Shown: piece by piece, positions 15,770 to 24,892 of the stretch
Numbering within the stretch: position 1 is the first letter of the stretch
How the letters are laid out: each line of letters starts with the position of its first letter
Source: a virus
DNA: 59,854 nucleotides
Virus record (IMG/VR): IMGVR_UViG_3300038470_000079
Coordinates: 1-59,854 of that record
Strand: one strand, 5' to 3'
Position numbers and translations under genes: made by a program
The notes under the pieces: generated by a model
The model's input: the letters and a program-made list of their open reading frames with translations, nothing else
What the model was told of the DNA's origin: nothing
Databases searched by the model: none

Positions 15770-16227
15770 ACGATCCTGTCATCTACGAAGACGCATTCAA
15801 CCTGTTCTGTGGCGCGAAGATCGGTGAAGGCATCAGCCGCACGGTATTCGCCTGCCGGATCGACCCGACCATCGTCATCAAGGTGGAGGACAGCGTCTCG
15901 TACCGTCAGAACGTCATCGAGTGGGAGATCTGGCAGCGCGCCATTGGCACCCCCGCGTCCCGATGGCTTGCGCAGTGCAAGTGGATCAGCCCCAACGGCA
16001 AGGTGCTCATCATGGAGCGCACACGGCCGCCACTAGAAGCGGAGCTACCGAAGCGCGTGCCGGTGTATTTGACCGACCTAAAGCGGACCAACTACGGCAT
16101 GGCCAAGACCAACAAGGCCAAGGAATACTTGGTGTGCCACGACTACGGTACCAGCCTGATCTTCGAGAAGGGCCTTGAAACAAAAGCGTTCAAGAAGGCT
16201 GACTGGTGGAGTGTGGAAAGGTCGTGA
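15766..16227 (+). CDS. Minimal protein-kinase-like fold protein
   Basis: This 153-residue protein reads like a shortened kinase: a glycine loop IGEGISRTVF (about 19-28), a VIKVE lysine (about 40), a catalytic-loop-like LTDLKRTNYG (D-x-K-x2-N, about 104) and a DFG-like HDYGTS (about 127). All the phosphotransfer residues have plausible counterparts, but the C-lobe is almost missing. It may phosphorylate a sugar or a protein, or be a pseudokinase. ATG 15766 overlaps the GT8-like gene by 4 bases. Confidence 0.6.
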   Translation: MNDPVIYEDAFNLFCGAKIGEGISRTVFACRIDPTIVIKVEDSVSYRQNVIEWEIWQRAIGTPASRWLAQCKWISPNGKVLIMERTRPPLEAELPKRVPVYLTDLKRTNYGMAKTNKAKEYLVCHDYGTSLIFEKGLETKAFKKADWWSVERS

Positions 16228-16418
16228 AAACTACCGAGCCCCATGCTCACGCGATGCTGCGGCTGCTCGATGAGCTGCGCCGGCAGGTCGAGCATGGCCA
16301 GGTGATCGACCTCTTCATCGCGACCAAGGCCCCGGACGGGACCACCCGGCCCTACTGGCCGATCGAGCGCGGCCAGGCTTGCACGACCTCGTCGTGCCGG
16401 CGGGCGCAGTCCAGGTAG
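16224..16418 (+). CDS. Small protein at the end of the early operon
   Basis: The 64-residue frame opens at GTG 16224 (GTGA overlap). Its first half is helical (HAHAMLRLLDELRRQVEHGQ) followed by a short strand pair (IDLFIATK...PYWPIERG). The last 67 bases overlap the Rz1 gene on the other strand, so its C-terminus is constrained by that gene. Function is unknown. Confidence 0.55.
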   Translation: MKTTEPHAHAMLRLLDELRRQVEHGQVIDLFIATKAPDGTTRPYWPIERGQACTTSSCRRAQSR

Positions 16419-16603
16419 AGCGCCACCACCTCACGGCTCCAGCGCAGCTGATCCGCCTTGCTGCTACCGGCCGGCGCTGGAAACGCTGGGCAGCGCTGGG
16501 CCAAGTCCGCGGCGAGCGTTGGCGCTTTCGATGTCGTCGGCCAGGAGCCGCATGCCGTCATCATCCAGGCACTGCTCGCGATACACAGGCTTCTCCAGAA
16601 CAC
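16352..16603 (-). CDS. Rz1-like outer-membrane spanin lipoprotein
   Basis: The 83-residue product has a signal sequence ending in a lipobox (AWMMTAC, lipidated Cys 18). A mature part with prolines near the start (GSWPTTSKAP) follows. It begins inside the Rz gene in another frame and extends past its end, the classic overlapping spanin arrangement. With Rz it bridges the periplasm and fuses the inner and outer membranes at lysis. Confidence 0.85.
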   Translation of the reverse strand: MFWRSLCIASSAWMMTACGSWPTTSKAPTLAADLAQRCPAFPAPAGSSKADQLRWSREVVALYLDCARRHDEVVQAWPRSIGQ

Positions 16604-16826
16604 GCTCCACCTCCTTGGTCACCACGCGCTCGCGCACCTGGATCTCGGCCACGCCGGCCTGGTAGCGCGTGCTGGCCTCGTGAACGCCGCGCTGCTGGCC
16701 CTCCAGCTGCAGCGCCGCGGCGCGCTCACCGCGAGCCCGCTCGCTGTCGGCTTTCCAGCTGTGCACCGTCCAGCCAGCACCGAAGCCGACCAGCACCGCC
16801 GCGCCACCCACGTAGGCCCAGATCAT
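16464..16826 (-). CDS. Rz-like inner-membrane spanin
   Basis: This 120-residue protein starts at ATG 16826, overlapping the endolysin stop by 4 bases. One N-terminal membrane anchor (IWAYVGGAAVLVGFGAGW) is followed by a long charged helix (SERARGERAAALQLEGQQRG...) and a Cys in the periplasmic part. These are the features of i-spanins. It pairs with Rz1 to complete host lysis after the endolysin has cut peptidoglycan. Confidence 0.85.
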   Translation of the reverse strand: MIWAYVGGAAVLVGFGAGWTVHSWKADSERARGERAAALQLEGQQRGVHEASTRYQAGVAEIQVRERVVTKEVERVLEKPVYREQCLDDDGMRLLADDIESANARRGLGPALPSVSSAGR

Positions 16827-17437
16827 CGGGAAAGCACCCGCAGTGCGTCGTCGAACCGGCTGCGCCGGTCCTCGGCGCCAGCCATCGCCGCACCGTTGAT
16901 CTTGCGCGTGATCGCGTCGATCTGGGAACTGTCGGCCAGGACGTTCATGCCAGCCGCGGACCAGAACCAGCCGGAGGTGAGCACCGCGATCGTCGGCTCG
17001 GCCACGCGATCGGGGTAGGCCTTCAGGTCGATGCCCAACGCCTCGCCGGCGGCCATGTAGTTGGCCCGGCCGGTGAGCTGGAAGAGGCCGCGGCCGCGGT
17101 AGCGCCAGCCGTCCCCGCTGGCCTCGTCGGCGTTGCCGTTGCGGTTGGCGTAGACCCGGTTGGCCAAGGCCTCGGGGTTGCGCAGCAGCGGCAGCGCGTC
17201 GGCGATCGTGGGTACCGCCCGGAACATGCGCACGATGCGTTCCGGGGTGGTGTACATGAGGTTCTCTTCCAGGCGCGTGAAGTTGGTGGACTCGTGCGCC
17301 GCCTGCGCGATGAAGCTGGCCATGCGCGCCGGCGTGTTGATGTCGAAGCGGGTGAAGGTGCTGTTGATCGGGTCGATGAACAGCCGGGCCTGACTGGGCC
17401 CGACTCCGCATGCGATGAGCTGGGCCAGGGTCAGCAT
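16823..17437 (-). CDS. GH19 chitinase-like endolysin
   Basis: The 204-residue enzyme has the GH19 lysozyme pattern: MASFIAQAAHESTNF (general acid Glu), TRLEENLMYT (second catalytic Glu) and YRGRGLFQLTGRANY. It cleaves the peptidoglycan glycan backbone. I see no signal peptide, so release should depend on the holin-like proteins encoded just upstream. ATG 17437 starts the frame. Confidence 0.92.
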   Translation of the reverse strand: MLTLAQLIACGVGPSQARLFIDPINSTFTRFDINTPARMASFIAQAAHESTNFTRLEENLMYTTPERIVRMFRAVPTIADALPLLRNPEALANRVYANRNGNADEASGDGWRYRGRGLFQLTGRANYMAAGEALGIDLKAYPDRVAEPTIAVLTSGWFWSAAGMNVLADSSQIDAITRKINGAAMAGAEDRRSRFDDALRVLSR

Positions 17438-17444
17438 GGCGGGC

Positions 17445-17672
17445 CTACTCGTGCAGGTCAGGTTGCGCCTTCAGGCGCGCAAACGTCTGGACCAGGACCA
17501 GGATGAGCACCAGAAGCGCACCGCCGTCCGCCTCGAATGGCAGGAGCGAGAGGAGCGCGGCCTGGTCGTCCCGTGGCAGCGCCATGAAAATCGTCGCGAC
17601 GGTGGCCAGGAAGATGTTGACCCGGATGCTGAGAAACTTCCAGGACTGCTTCCAGTCATCGATCAGCTTCAT
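17445..17672 (-). CDS. Putative holin (DUF7940-like)
   Basis: This 75-residue protein starts at ATG 17672 (overlap with the preceding gene). MKLIDDWKQSWKFLSIR is followed by two membrane segments (VNIFLATVATIFMALP and GALLVLILVLVQTFARL) with a short acidic loop between. The family is common directly before phage endolysins. It probably forms the inner-membrane lesion that releases the endolysin. Confidence 0.75.
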   Translation of the reverse strand: MKLIDDWKQSWKFLSIRVNIFLATVATIFMALPRDDQAALLSLLPFEADGGALLVLILVLVQTFARLKAQPDLHE

Positions 17673-17914
17673 TGGGTGGGTTCCTTCTGCCGCGCTTCGC
17701 GGCGCCATTTCCAGATCAGGTAGGCGAGCTGCGCGATCACGTAGACGCCGGTGACCAGACCGACCACGATGGTGGTCCACTGGTCCGCGGTCAGCGACAT
17801 CGTGACCGCACCTGCGATGGCGGGCGTGGCCTTGAGCGATTCCTGTGCTACTTCATGCTGCACGGTCCGTTCCCTCCAAGCCGGATTGTCAACGGTCTGC
17901 CGGCTGGCTGCCAC
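17669..17914 (-). CDS. Small membrane protein of the lysis cassette
   Basis: The 81-residue product starts at GTG 17914 behind AAGGAGTAACAGTC. The N-terminal 45 residues are soluble. One membrane segment (TIVVGLVTGVYVIAQLAYLIW) precedes a basic tail (KWRREARQKE). It could be a second holin or an antiholin partner for the 17445 protein. Confidence 0.6.
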   Translation of the reverse strand: MAASRQTVDNPAWRERTVQHEVAQESLKATPAIAGAVTMSLTADQWTTIVVGLVTGVYVIAQLAYLIWKWRREARQKEPTQ

Positions 17915-17919
17915 GACTG

Positions 17920-20900
17920 TTACTCCTTACCCTTAGTCGAGGACGCCTCAGCGACGCGGGTGCGCACTTCGGTGTCCTTGATGTTGCCCAGCACCAGCTC
18001 GCGCGGTGCACCGTCGCGAATGCGTTTGGCCTCCTGCTCGACGTACTCGTTCACCTTCTCGGGGAAGAGGCGCTTCCACACGCGCATTGCCGGTGCCTCG
18101 GTCTTGCCGCTGATCGCGATGCGGCCGCCATGGCGTTCAGCGAACGCGCGGTACAGCGCGTCGGCGATGCCTTTGCCACGCCAGGCCGGCTCGACCTTCA
18201 CCATGTCGACGCTCGCGTTCTCGCCGATCTGCTCAGCCTGCCCGCGGCGCAGGTTGTCGCGCAGGTACCCGATCATCTTGCCATCGGGACCGAAGACCTC
18301 GAAGCCGTGATCGCGTTCTTTGATCGTCACGCCTTCGGGTACTTTGCGGCTGCGGGTCTTGGCGGCGGCTTCTTCCCCTTCGCCCGGCGTGCCACGCTGT
18401 ACGCGATTGCCACCGCCTGCTTCTGGGGCTTTCCCGCCTTCATCTCCGCCGCCACGTTCTTGCTGAACGCCTTCTTGCTTGGGGACTTCACGAGCGGCAT
18501 TGGTGGCCTCCTTCTTCAACGGTGGCAGCAGTTCGCGGGCCTCGCCCGCGGGGATCTTCTCGACGGGTTCGACACCGGAGTTCGTGACCTCGGTGGCCTC
18601 ACCCACGGGCAGCGGCTTCGCGTCCGGCGCCCGGCCGGTAGCGGGCTCGCTCGGCAGCTCAGTGGCCTCACCCGCAGGGATCTTACCTTCGAGCTTCGCA
18701 GCCTGGGCTTCCAGCGACGCACGCAGCGCGGGGGTCTCCGCACGCGCGGCCAAGCGGCGCAGCTCGTCGATATCGTCCTCGCGTGCGCGAGCGTTGGCCT
18801 GATCCTTCAGTTCCTTCTTGATCTTCGCGGCTTCGCTGGCCAGCGCCTTCTTCGCGGTCGGCGACTGTGCGGTGGCCTGCAGGCGTTCGAGCTCCAGCAG
18901 CCGCGGGTCGGGCATCTCGATGTCGGTGGCCTCACCGGCCGGAATCGGTTCGTCTGACGGGCGCTGCTGGCTACGGGCCAGCTGCGCATCGTCGGACTGC
19001 ATGGCCTCGCCGGTGGCGGCGTCCGCAGCCACCTCGCGCGGCTCGCCCGCCACCATCGTGTCGGGCAGATCCGGCCGACCGGGCACGGCCGGTACCTGCT
19101 CGCCGGCGCGGCGTGCCGGGCTGGCATCACGGGCGTCACCGCTTCGAACCACCCGAGCCGGCGGCATGCCGTCACCCACCGCGGGCACCAGGTCGTCGGC
19201 GGGTACGACCTCTTCACGGCCGCGGGCCGGCGCGGCGCCACGCGTGGTGTCCCAGTCCGGTGTCAGGTCGCCCAACGGGCTTTCTGCGACGGCCGCGGGC
19301 CGGGCCGGGAACGGTGTTTGGCCGGCCGTGAGTTCGGGTTCGGCCGGTGCAGGGCCCTTCGGCTTCGGGCGCTGGACGAAGAGATCCTGTGCGGTCTTGG
19401 TCAGCAGGCCTGCACGGGCGGCCGGCCGGGCGCCTAGCATCAGGGCTTCCTTGCCCACCAGCGCCAGGCCGGCGTCCATGATGGTCGGACCGGTGTTGCC
19501 GACCTTTTCAGTGCGTTGCACCAGCCGCGGATGTGCCTGAGCGAACTCGGCCACCAGCTGCGCCTTGCCGGCCAGCGGCACACCCTTCTTCAGTTCGCGC
19601 CCGTACACCGCCGCATCGATGTTGCCGGTGGCGTCGTTCAGGGCCTTGTCAGCGGTGTAGGTCTTGGCGATGCGCACGCGCGCCTTGCGGTAGTCGGCCA
19701 CCACGTTGGCGAGTTTCGGGTTCGTCTTCGCGGCTTCCTGCAGATGCGCATCCACCGCGTCATCCAGCGCCTCGGCCATCTTGCGGTAGGCCTTGCCCAG
19801 GGCCTTGTCGCCAGCGCGGTAGGCCTTGTCGGCGTCGTTGCGCAGCAGCTTGACCTCTTCTACCGCCGCGGTGGCTGCGAACTCGCTGCGCGGGGTGACC
19901 GTGCCGTCCTCGCCCTTCTTGCCGCGCAGACCATCCATGACCCGCTGGAACGGCTTCTCGGTCCGGTGCTCGAACGATTCGGCAGCGGTGTCGTAGGCCT
20001 TCTCAACCTCATCGAGCGCCTTCTGGAACTTGGCCCCGACCTTCACCCGGCCGACGTTCTTCACCGCCTCGTAGGCCTTGCCTTCCTCGGTGCGAATGTC
20101 GGCCAGCGCCTGCCGGCTGAGCGGCACGTCGGCGGCCAGCCCGAGATCCTCGCGCACCAGGTTGTTGACCGTCTCCGCGTTCCTCTCGCTGGCGGCCTTT
20201 GCGAGCTTCGGTTCGCCGGCCAGACCCTCGATCGTGCGGCTGGTCTTGCCCGCCTTGGCCTCGGACGGCGTGAGCACGAAACCGGCCTCGCGGAAGCGTT
20301 CCATCTGCTCCAGGCGCGGCGCATCGAGCTTGTCAGCGCGGGCCTGCGCTGCGGTCTTCGCGGTCGCGGCTTCGGCGCGCCGGCCGGCCGCGCGGGCACC
20401 CGTAGCGCCGCCAGCGGCGCCCAGCACCGCGGTCATGCCGACCTCGGCCGCGTCCGGCGCCAGCGGCTGTTTCAGATCCTCGAACTGGGGGCCTTCCGGC
20501 AAGGCCTCGTTCGCCGCCGCGCGGGCGCCGACACCGGCCGGCACGTTCACAGCCAGGCCCGTGGCCGCGCCGGTGGCGCCCTGCCCCAGAGCGGTCTTGG
20601 CCGTGCGGCCGGCCACGCGCCCCACACCCAGCGGCAGCGCGGCCAGCGCAGCGTCGCCCGCAGCCTGCACGCCGCCCGCCCGCACCGCGTCCTCGGTGCT
20701 GCCGCCACGCTGGATCACCTCGCGAGCGCGTTCCTCGCCACCGGCGCCGGAGCCCGCGACCATCAGGCCGGCACCCATCATCGCGGCGCCGCCCAAGAAC
20801 TCGCCAGCGCGGTTGAACTTCTCGCCGGGTTGGGGTGCGTACTCCTCGGCCATGCGCTGCTGGCGCAGATCCATGTTGCGGAAGATCTCGTCCTGGCCAG

Positions 20901-21114
20901 CCGTGTCGCCAGCCAGCCCAGCCAGCCCGGCGGCGGCCTGATCGACCACACCCACGACTTGCCGGGCTACGAGGCCGGCCGTGCGCAGCGCCGAGTCGAT
21001 GAAGCCGACCTTGCGCTGCGGAGGCGGTGCGGCTGTGGCGAAGTCTTGCCACGGCGGGGCTTCACCCGCCGCTGGCGCGGCTGGGGCCCGGAAATCGTCC
21101 CACGGACCGGCCAT
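17920..21114 (-). CDS. Large internal virion/ejection protein with C-terminal GNAT domain
   Basis: The 1064-residue protein (ATG 21114; the GTG one codon earlier also fits) starts [10 protein letters not shown]...PPWQDF. It has a hydrophobic gly/ala-rich region ([18 protein letters not shown]) and long helical repeats. Several IPAGEATE-like linker motifs follow. Near the C-terminus is a GNAT acetyltransferase-like core ([20 protein letters not shown], with the R-G-x-G-I/A acetyl-CoA loop). It is the last of five ejection-type genes, so it probably enters the host with the DNA. The acetyltransferase part could modify a host target. That role is inferred. Confidence 0.78.
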   Translation of the reverse strand: MAGPWDDFRAPAAPAAGEAPPWQDFATAAPPPQRKVGFIDSALRTAGLVARQVVGVVDQAAAGLAGLAGDTAGQDEIFRNMDLRQQRMAEEYAPQPGEKFNRAGEFLGGAAMMGAGLMVAGSGAGGEERAREVIQRGGSTEDAVRAGGVQAAGDAALAALPLGVGRVAGRTAKTALGQGATGAATGLAVNVPAGVGARAAANEALPEGPQFEDLKQPLAPDAAEVGMTAVLGAAGGATGARAAGRRAEAATAKTAAQARADKLDAPRLEQMERFREAGFVLTPSEAKAGKTSRTIEGLAGEPKLAKAASERNAETVNNLVREDLGLAADVPLSRQALADIRTEEGKAYEAVKNVGRVKVGAKFQKALDEVEKAYDTAAESFEHRTEKPFQRVMDGLRGKKGEDGTVTPRSEFAATAAVEEVKLLRNDADKAYRAGDKALGKAYRKMAEALDDAVDAHLQEAAKTNPKLANVVADYRKARVRIAKTYTADKALNDATGNIDAAVYGRELKKGVPLAGKAQLVAEFAQAHPRLVQRTEKVGNTGPTIMDAGLALVGKEALMLGARPAARAGLLTKTAQDLFVQRPKPKGPAPAEPELTAGQTPFPARPAAVAESPLGDLTPDWDTTRGAAPARGREEVVPADDLVPAVGDGMPPARVVRSGDARDASPARRAGEQVPAVPGRPDLPDTMVAGEPREVAADAATGEAMQSDDAQLARSQQRPSDEPIPAGEATDIEMPDPRLLELERLQATAQSPTAKKALASEAAKIKKELKDQANARAREDDIDELRRLAARAETPALRASLEAQAAKLEGKIPAGEATELPSEPATGRAPDAKPLPVGEATEVTNSGVEPVEKIPAGEARELLPPLKKEATNAAREVPKQEGVQQERGGGDEGGKAPEAGGGNRVQRGTPGEGEEAAAKTRSRKVPEGVTIKERDHGFEVFGPDGKMIGYLRDNLRRGQAEQIGENASVDMVKVEPAWRGKGIADALYRAFAERHGGRIAISGKTEAPAMRVWKRLFPEKVNEYVEQEAKRIRDGAPRELVLGNIKDTEVRTRVAEASSTKGKE

Positions 21115-23186
21115 CACTGCACCCGTTCCCAGTTAGCCTGCACCGCCGGATCACCACCCTTGAACCGGTAGCCCTTCATCACGGTGCCCACTGGCGGGGG
21201 CGCAGGCTTGCCGGCTGGCGCAGCTGCCGGCGCGGGTTGGCTGCCGGCAGCGCCCGCGGCAGAGGCCGGTGCTGCCGGTGTTGCGGGCTGCGCTGCACCA
21301 CCCACATTCAGGCCGCCGGTGAGCGCCTCACGCTGCTGCGTACGAACGGTGCCCACCGAACGGCCCGCAGCGTCCATCTCCCTCTTCAACTGCTTGATGG
21401 CTGCCTCGACCTGGTCGTGGCTGAACGCCGCTTCGAGCATTTCGCGTGCGTGCTGTTTGTCGTGCACGGTCGGTTGGCCAACCGGCGACACGGCACGGGA
21501 GTACGCGTTGATGAACGAGTTGAGCGCGCCGCCGTACTGCACAACCTCCGGATCACCCGTGTTGCGCTCGTAGGCGATGATGGCCTTGTTGATCGGGATG
21601 AAGTCGGTGCGGCCGACAGCTTTCGAGGTTTCGGTGACCAGATCAGCCATCTCGTAGGCTTCCGCCTTGGCCAGCCCGAAGTTGGCTGCCCGCGTACCGA
21701 GCGCGCGGGCGCCGGCCTTGCCCTCGGCAATCTGCGCTTGGTTGGCCAGCATCTCGCCGGACCCACCGCTGATCTGCGGCACGCGCTGCACGATGTCGCT
21801 GTACATGGTCTTGCCGGCGCCGGACTGCGCGAATCGCGGGGGCAGCGTGCCACCCTTGGCGACGAGTTCAGCCCAGTAGTCGACCTGCTTCTTGTACGCC
21901 TCGTCCTTGTTGTACTGATCGCTGAACGTGGCCGCGCCACCCGCGCCAGCGCCCACCGTCGGCCGCGACCTGATGCCGGAAATCAGGTCACCGCGACGGC
22001 GCTTGTACTCGTCGTCGTCCATGAGGCCGTCGATGTAGTCGTTCTCCAGCAGTTCCAGGCGGTTCTTCAGGTCCGCAGCACCTGCTTGGCCGGCCGAGGA
22101 CGGGGCAGCGGTCTTGGGCAGGCTGCGTTCGCTGATGACCTTGCCCGTGTTGGGGTCCACCTCACGTTCGAGCATGGTGCCGCCCAGGTCCACGCGCTCA
22201 CGTTGCACCTGCTTCTTGCCGGGCTTGATCGCGAGATTGAACTCGCTGAAGTACTTGTCGACCTCCGGTCCGGCTTCGCGCTGACCTTGAGCGAGGCGCT
22301 CCTGCAAGCGCGGGTCCTGCAGGGCCGTGGTGAGCGTGCCGAGGTTGCCGACCCAGTCCATGGCCTTCTGGATGTCCAGCACCGAGACGACATCGTCAGG
22401 GTTCGAAGACCGATCCTTCGTCATCGGTGCGTCGTAGTAGCGCTCACCGGCATCACCAGGCCGCTGCACGTAGACCCGCAGCCGCGGGATCACCTTGTTG
22501 GGGTGATCGACGCCGTTCGCGTCGCGCGCCGGGTCCAGGCCGATGATCTCCTTGCGCGTGATCGTGCCGCCGTACGGGCTGGGCGAACCCACACCGATAC
22601 GCAGCGAGGGTTCGAGCAGGCCGTTCACGGCCTGCAGCACGAGGCCCTGGTTGCCGGTCTCCATGCCGGCCTGCAGGTCGGCCGAGTGCTTCGGCATGCC
22701 CTGCAGATCCTTCATCGTCATGCCAGTGCCCAGGGTCACGGTGCGGTACAACTGCGCCGGCGTCATCTGGTCCAGGCTGACCTGCCCGGTGGCCAGCCGC
22801 GAGGCGTCGTCCAGCGCCTGCTGGCGCAAGCCGGCCAGGCGTGCCGACACCTGACCGTACTCCTCCGCTACGCCTGCTGGCGCCGCTTCGCCCGCTGCGG
22901 TCGCCCGGGCACCGATGTCGACCAGTTCCTTGCGTCGTGTCTCCAGGCCGGTCTGCGCCCGCGTGTTCGCGTCGCGGCGCTCCGCGTCCACGAGTCGGCG
23001 CTCGGCGCGCTGATCAGCCGAGCGGCGCAAGCCCAGTTCTTCATCGGCGCGTTTGTCCGCAGCCGCGTACCGGGCTTCCTGCGCCGTGGCGGCGCGCTTG
23101 GCCTCCTGCTGCTGGTCGAACCGCAGCCCGAGACCGAAGCCGGTTTCGATACCGCGTGCCGCTGCAGCGCCTGTAGAGGTTGCCAT
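21114..23186 (-). CDS. Internal virion/ejection protein
   Basis: This 690-residue protein starts at ATG 23186, one base after the preceding stop. It is almost entirely helical and charged (QQQEAKRAATAQEARY..., AERRLVDAERRDANTRAQ), with no enzyme motif. The C-terminal 60 residues are Ala/Pro/Gly rich. Size, composition and position match internal core proteins that line the podovirus head and form a channel on ejection. Confidence 0.7.
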   Translation of the reverse strand: MATSTGAAAARGIETGFGLGLRFDQQQEAKRAATAQEARYAAADKRADEELGLRRSADQRAERRLVDAERRDANTRAQTGLETRRKELVDIGARATAAGEAAPAGVAEEYGQVSARLAGLRQQALDDASRLATGQVSLDQMTPAQLYRTVTLGTGMTMKDLQGMPKHSADLQAGMETGNQGLVLQAVNGLLEPSLRIGVGSPSPYGGTITRKEIIGLDPARDANGVDHPNKVIPRLRVYVQRPGDAGERYYDAPMTKDRSSNPDDVVSVLDIQKAMDWVGNLGTLTTALQDPRLQERLAQGQREAGPEVDKYFSEFNLAIKPGKKQVQRERVDLGGTMLEREVDPNTGKVISERSLPKTAAPSSAGQAGAADLKNRLELLENDYIDGLMDDDEYKRRRGDLISGIRSRPTVGAGAGGAATFSDQYNKDEAYKKQVDYWAELVAKGGTLPPRFAQSGAGKTMYSDIVQRVPQISGGSGEMLANQAQIAEGKAGARALGTRAANFGLAKAEAYEMADLVTETSKAVGRTDFIPINKAIIAYERNTGDPEVVQYGGALNSFINAYSRAVSPVGQPTVHDKQHAREMLEAAFSHDQVEAAIKQLKREMDAAGRSVGTVRTQQREALTGGLNVGGAAQPATPAAPASAAGAAGSQPAPAAAPAGKPAPPPVGTVMKGYRFKGGDPAVQANWERVQ

Positions 23187-23187
23187 G

Positions 23188-23448
23188 TCAGTCGAAGAGT
23201 TTCGAAGCGATTGCGCCGATGCCGCCACCGATCATCGTGCCCAGGGGGCCGAATGCGGTACCCACCGTGGCACCGAGCGTGGCGCCCAGCTGCCGATTGC
23301 CAGCCTTGCGCTGCTGCTCGATCTGCTGGTTCTGGAGGTCGCGCGCCTGCTCCTGGTCCGCTGCCTCACCAGCAGCCCTCAGCGCTTCACGACCCTGGTC
23401 CTGACCGATGCTGGCCAGCGAGGCGCCGATGTTCAGTCCACGGGCCAT
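23188..23448 (-). CDS. Small glycine-zipper ejection-type protein
   Basis: This 86-residue protein has a helical, Gln-rich first half (EQARDLQNQQIEQQRKAG). A glycine-zipper membrane-active second half (ATLGATVGTAFGPLGTMIGG) follows. Such a layout is typical of small proteins injected with phage DNA that insert into the host envelope. It sits between two ejection-type genes. Confidence 0.65.
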   Translation of the reverse strand: MARGLNIGASLASIGQDQGREALRAAGEAADQEQARDLQNQQIEQQRKAGNRQLGATLGATVGTAFGPLGTMIGGGIGAIASKLFD

Positions 23449-23449
23449 G

Positions 23450-23848
23450 TCACACCCCCTGCGGCGCTGGGTTGCCCAGCACCGATTGCTGTCGTTGCGT
23501 GGTCAGGTCGCGCGCCACGTTCTGCGCCTGCACGTCCGCGAGCGAGCGCGACAGGCCGGTGGCACGCTGCTGCGCGGCCTGCTGTTCGGGCGTCAGCTGC
23601 AGGCCCAGACCGCGAAACCGGCGCTCGGTTGCACCGGCTTGTGCATCGAAGGCCTGGTTCACGTTCTGGCTCGCCTCGTTCATCGCGTTGGTGGCCGCCA
23701 TCGGGTCGGTGGCCATCTGGATCATCTGGTTCTCGATGGGCACAAAAGTGCCGACGTAGTTCGCCCACTGTTCGCGCGTCAGTGCAGCGAACACCTCTGC
23801 GGCCGAACCCCGCGGAGTGGGCGCGCTGTAAGGCAGTCCAGTTGCCAT
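23450..23848 (-). CDS. Virion protein of the ejection cluster, unknown fold
   Basis: The 132-residue protein is read from ATG 23848 behind CGGAGATTGACG. It begins with a short domain (SAAEVFAALTREQWANYVGTF). Gln-rich helices follow (RFRGLGLQLTPEQQAAQQR). No known motif. Composition and position suggest an internal virion protein. Confidence 0.62.
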   Translation of the reverse strand: MATGLPYSAPTPRGSAAEVFAALTREQWANYVGTFVPIENQMIQMATDPMAATNAMNEASQNVNQAFDAQAGATERRFRGLGLQLTPEQQAAQQRATGLSRSLADVQAQNVARDLTTQRQQSVLGNPAPQGV

Positions 23849-23850
23849 CG

Positions 23851-24510
23851 TCAATCTCCGCTCGTGCCGGCACGCATGAACCTGTCCATGGCGTTCAGGC
23901 CGGTAACGCCGGACAGATCGTTGGTGGTGCCGATGCCGGTGCCCTGGAAGTTCTTCAGGCCTTGTTGCAGACCGTAGCCGGCGAACTGGCCCGCGAGCTC
24001 GGCGTTGCCGGCTCGGCTCGCCAACGAGTTCTCGGCGTCCATCACGGCTTGCCGGGAGCTCTGCCGAGCCTGCGTGGTCAGCGCATCACCCACCGACGCG
24101 CGCTCACCCCGACCCATCGCGGTCAGTGCGCTCAGGCCTTCCATGTACGCGTCGTCCATCTGCTGGTCGGTGATCGTGAGACCCAGGCCGGTGGAGGCTG
24201 CTTCGTCATCACCCATGCCGCCCAACGCCGCTACGGCCCGACCGGAGTTCAGGCCAGCACCGCTGCCCGCGAGACGCTCCTCGGCGGCCTTGCTGGCCTG
24301 CGCGAACTGGGCGGCGGTGTCGGTGGAAGCCTTGCCCTCGGCCAGGCGCTCCTGCGGGGACCCCGACTGCCCGGAGGCCTGGATCTGCGCGGCGAGCCGG
24401 CGCTGCAGCGGCAGCCAGCGCTGCTTCCAGTCCTGGAACGATCGCTGGGCGAACTGAGCCTGAGCCCGCTGCTGCGGGGTCTCCTGGACTTCATCGCCTT
24501 TACCGGCCAT
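23851..24510 (-). CDS. Virion protein of the ejection cluster, helical
   Basis: ATG 24510 is preceded by GTGAGG, giving 219 residues. The chain is helical, Gln/Ala-rich (QQRAQAQFAQRSFQDWKQRW) with a repeated A-A-E-E-R-L-A-G-S pattern. It ends with a Gly-rich, less ordered tail. It has no catalytic motif. It overlaps the next gene's stop region upstream and is probably part of the internal core. Confidence 0.62.
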   Translation of the reverse strand: MAGKGDEVQETPQQRAQAQFAQRSFQDWKQRWLPLQRRLAAQIQASGQSGSPQERLAEGKASTDTAAQFAQASKAAEERLAGSGAGLNSGRAVAALGGMGDDEAASTGLGLTITDQQMDDAYMEGLSALTAMGRGERASVGDALTTQARQSSRQAVMDAENSLASRAGNAELAGQFAGYGLQQGLKNFQGTGIGTTNDLSGVTGLNAMDRFMRAGTSGD

Positions 24511-24892
24511 CGACACGCCTCACGAAGTCGTTGCCGCGGCGGGTCCACTCAAGGCCCAACCGTCGGGACCACCCTCGCCGCCGCGCGTGAAACGCGATGG
24601 TCTGGGCTCCGAGGTCGCGTGCTAGGGCCAGCAACGCGGGGCCTTGCCGTTCAAATGCTCCGTAGCGCAGTGCCACACCGAGCCAGATGAACATCTCCAG
24701 GGCTGCACCGTACGGCTGCAGCGCGATGACGATCACGCCATCATCACACGCCAGGCAGACGGCGCGCTCAGCTTCGCATTCTGCCCGGATTTCGGCAATC
24801 TCGGAAGAGGTCACCGTTCCGGGCTTCAGATGCCGGCAGATCTCGGCCACCAGCGCCGGGTCCTCGAAGCGGAACCCGGTATCGGCGATCAC
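24500..24892 (-). CDS. Small protein with GNAT-like topology, unknown
   Basis: The 130-residue frame starts at GTG 24892 in a GTGA overlap. Its alternating strands and helices (CLACDDGVIVIALQPYGAALEMFIWLG, QTIAFHARRRGWSRRLGLEW) resemble phage proteins encoded beside internal virion genes and sometimes described as acetyltransferase-like. No acetyl-CoA loop is evident. Function is unknown. Confidence 0.55.
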   Translation of the reverse strand: MIADTGFRFEDPALVAEICRHLKPGTVTSSEIAEIRAECEAERAVCLACDDGVIVIALQPYGAALEMFIWLGVALRYGAFERQGPALLALARDLGAQTIAFHARRRGWSRRLGLEWTRRGNDFVRRVDGR

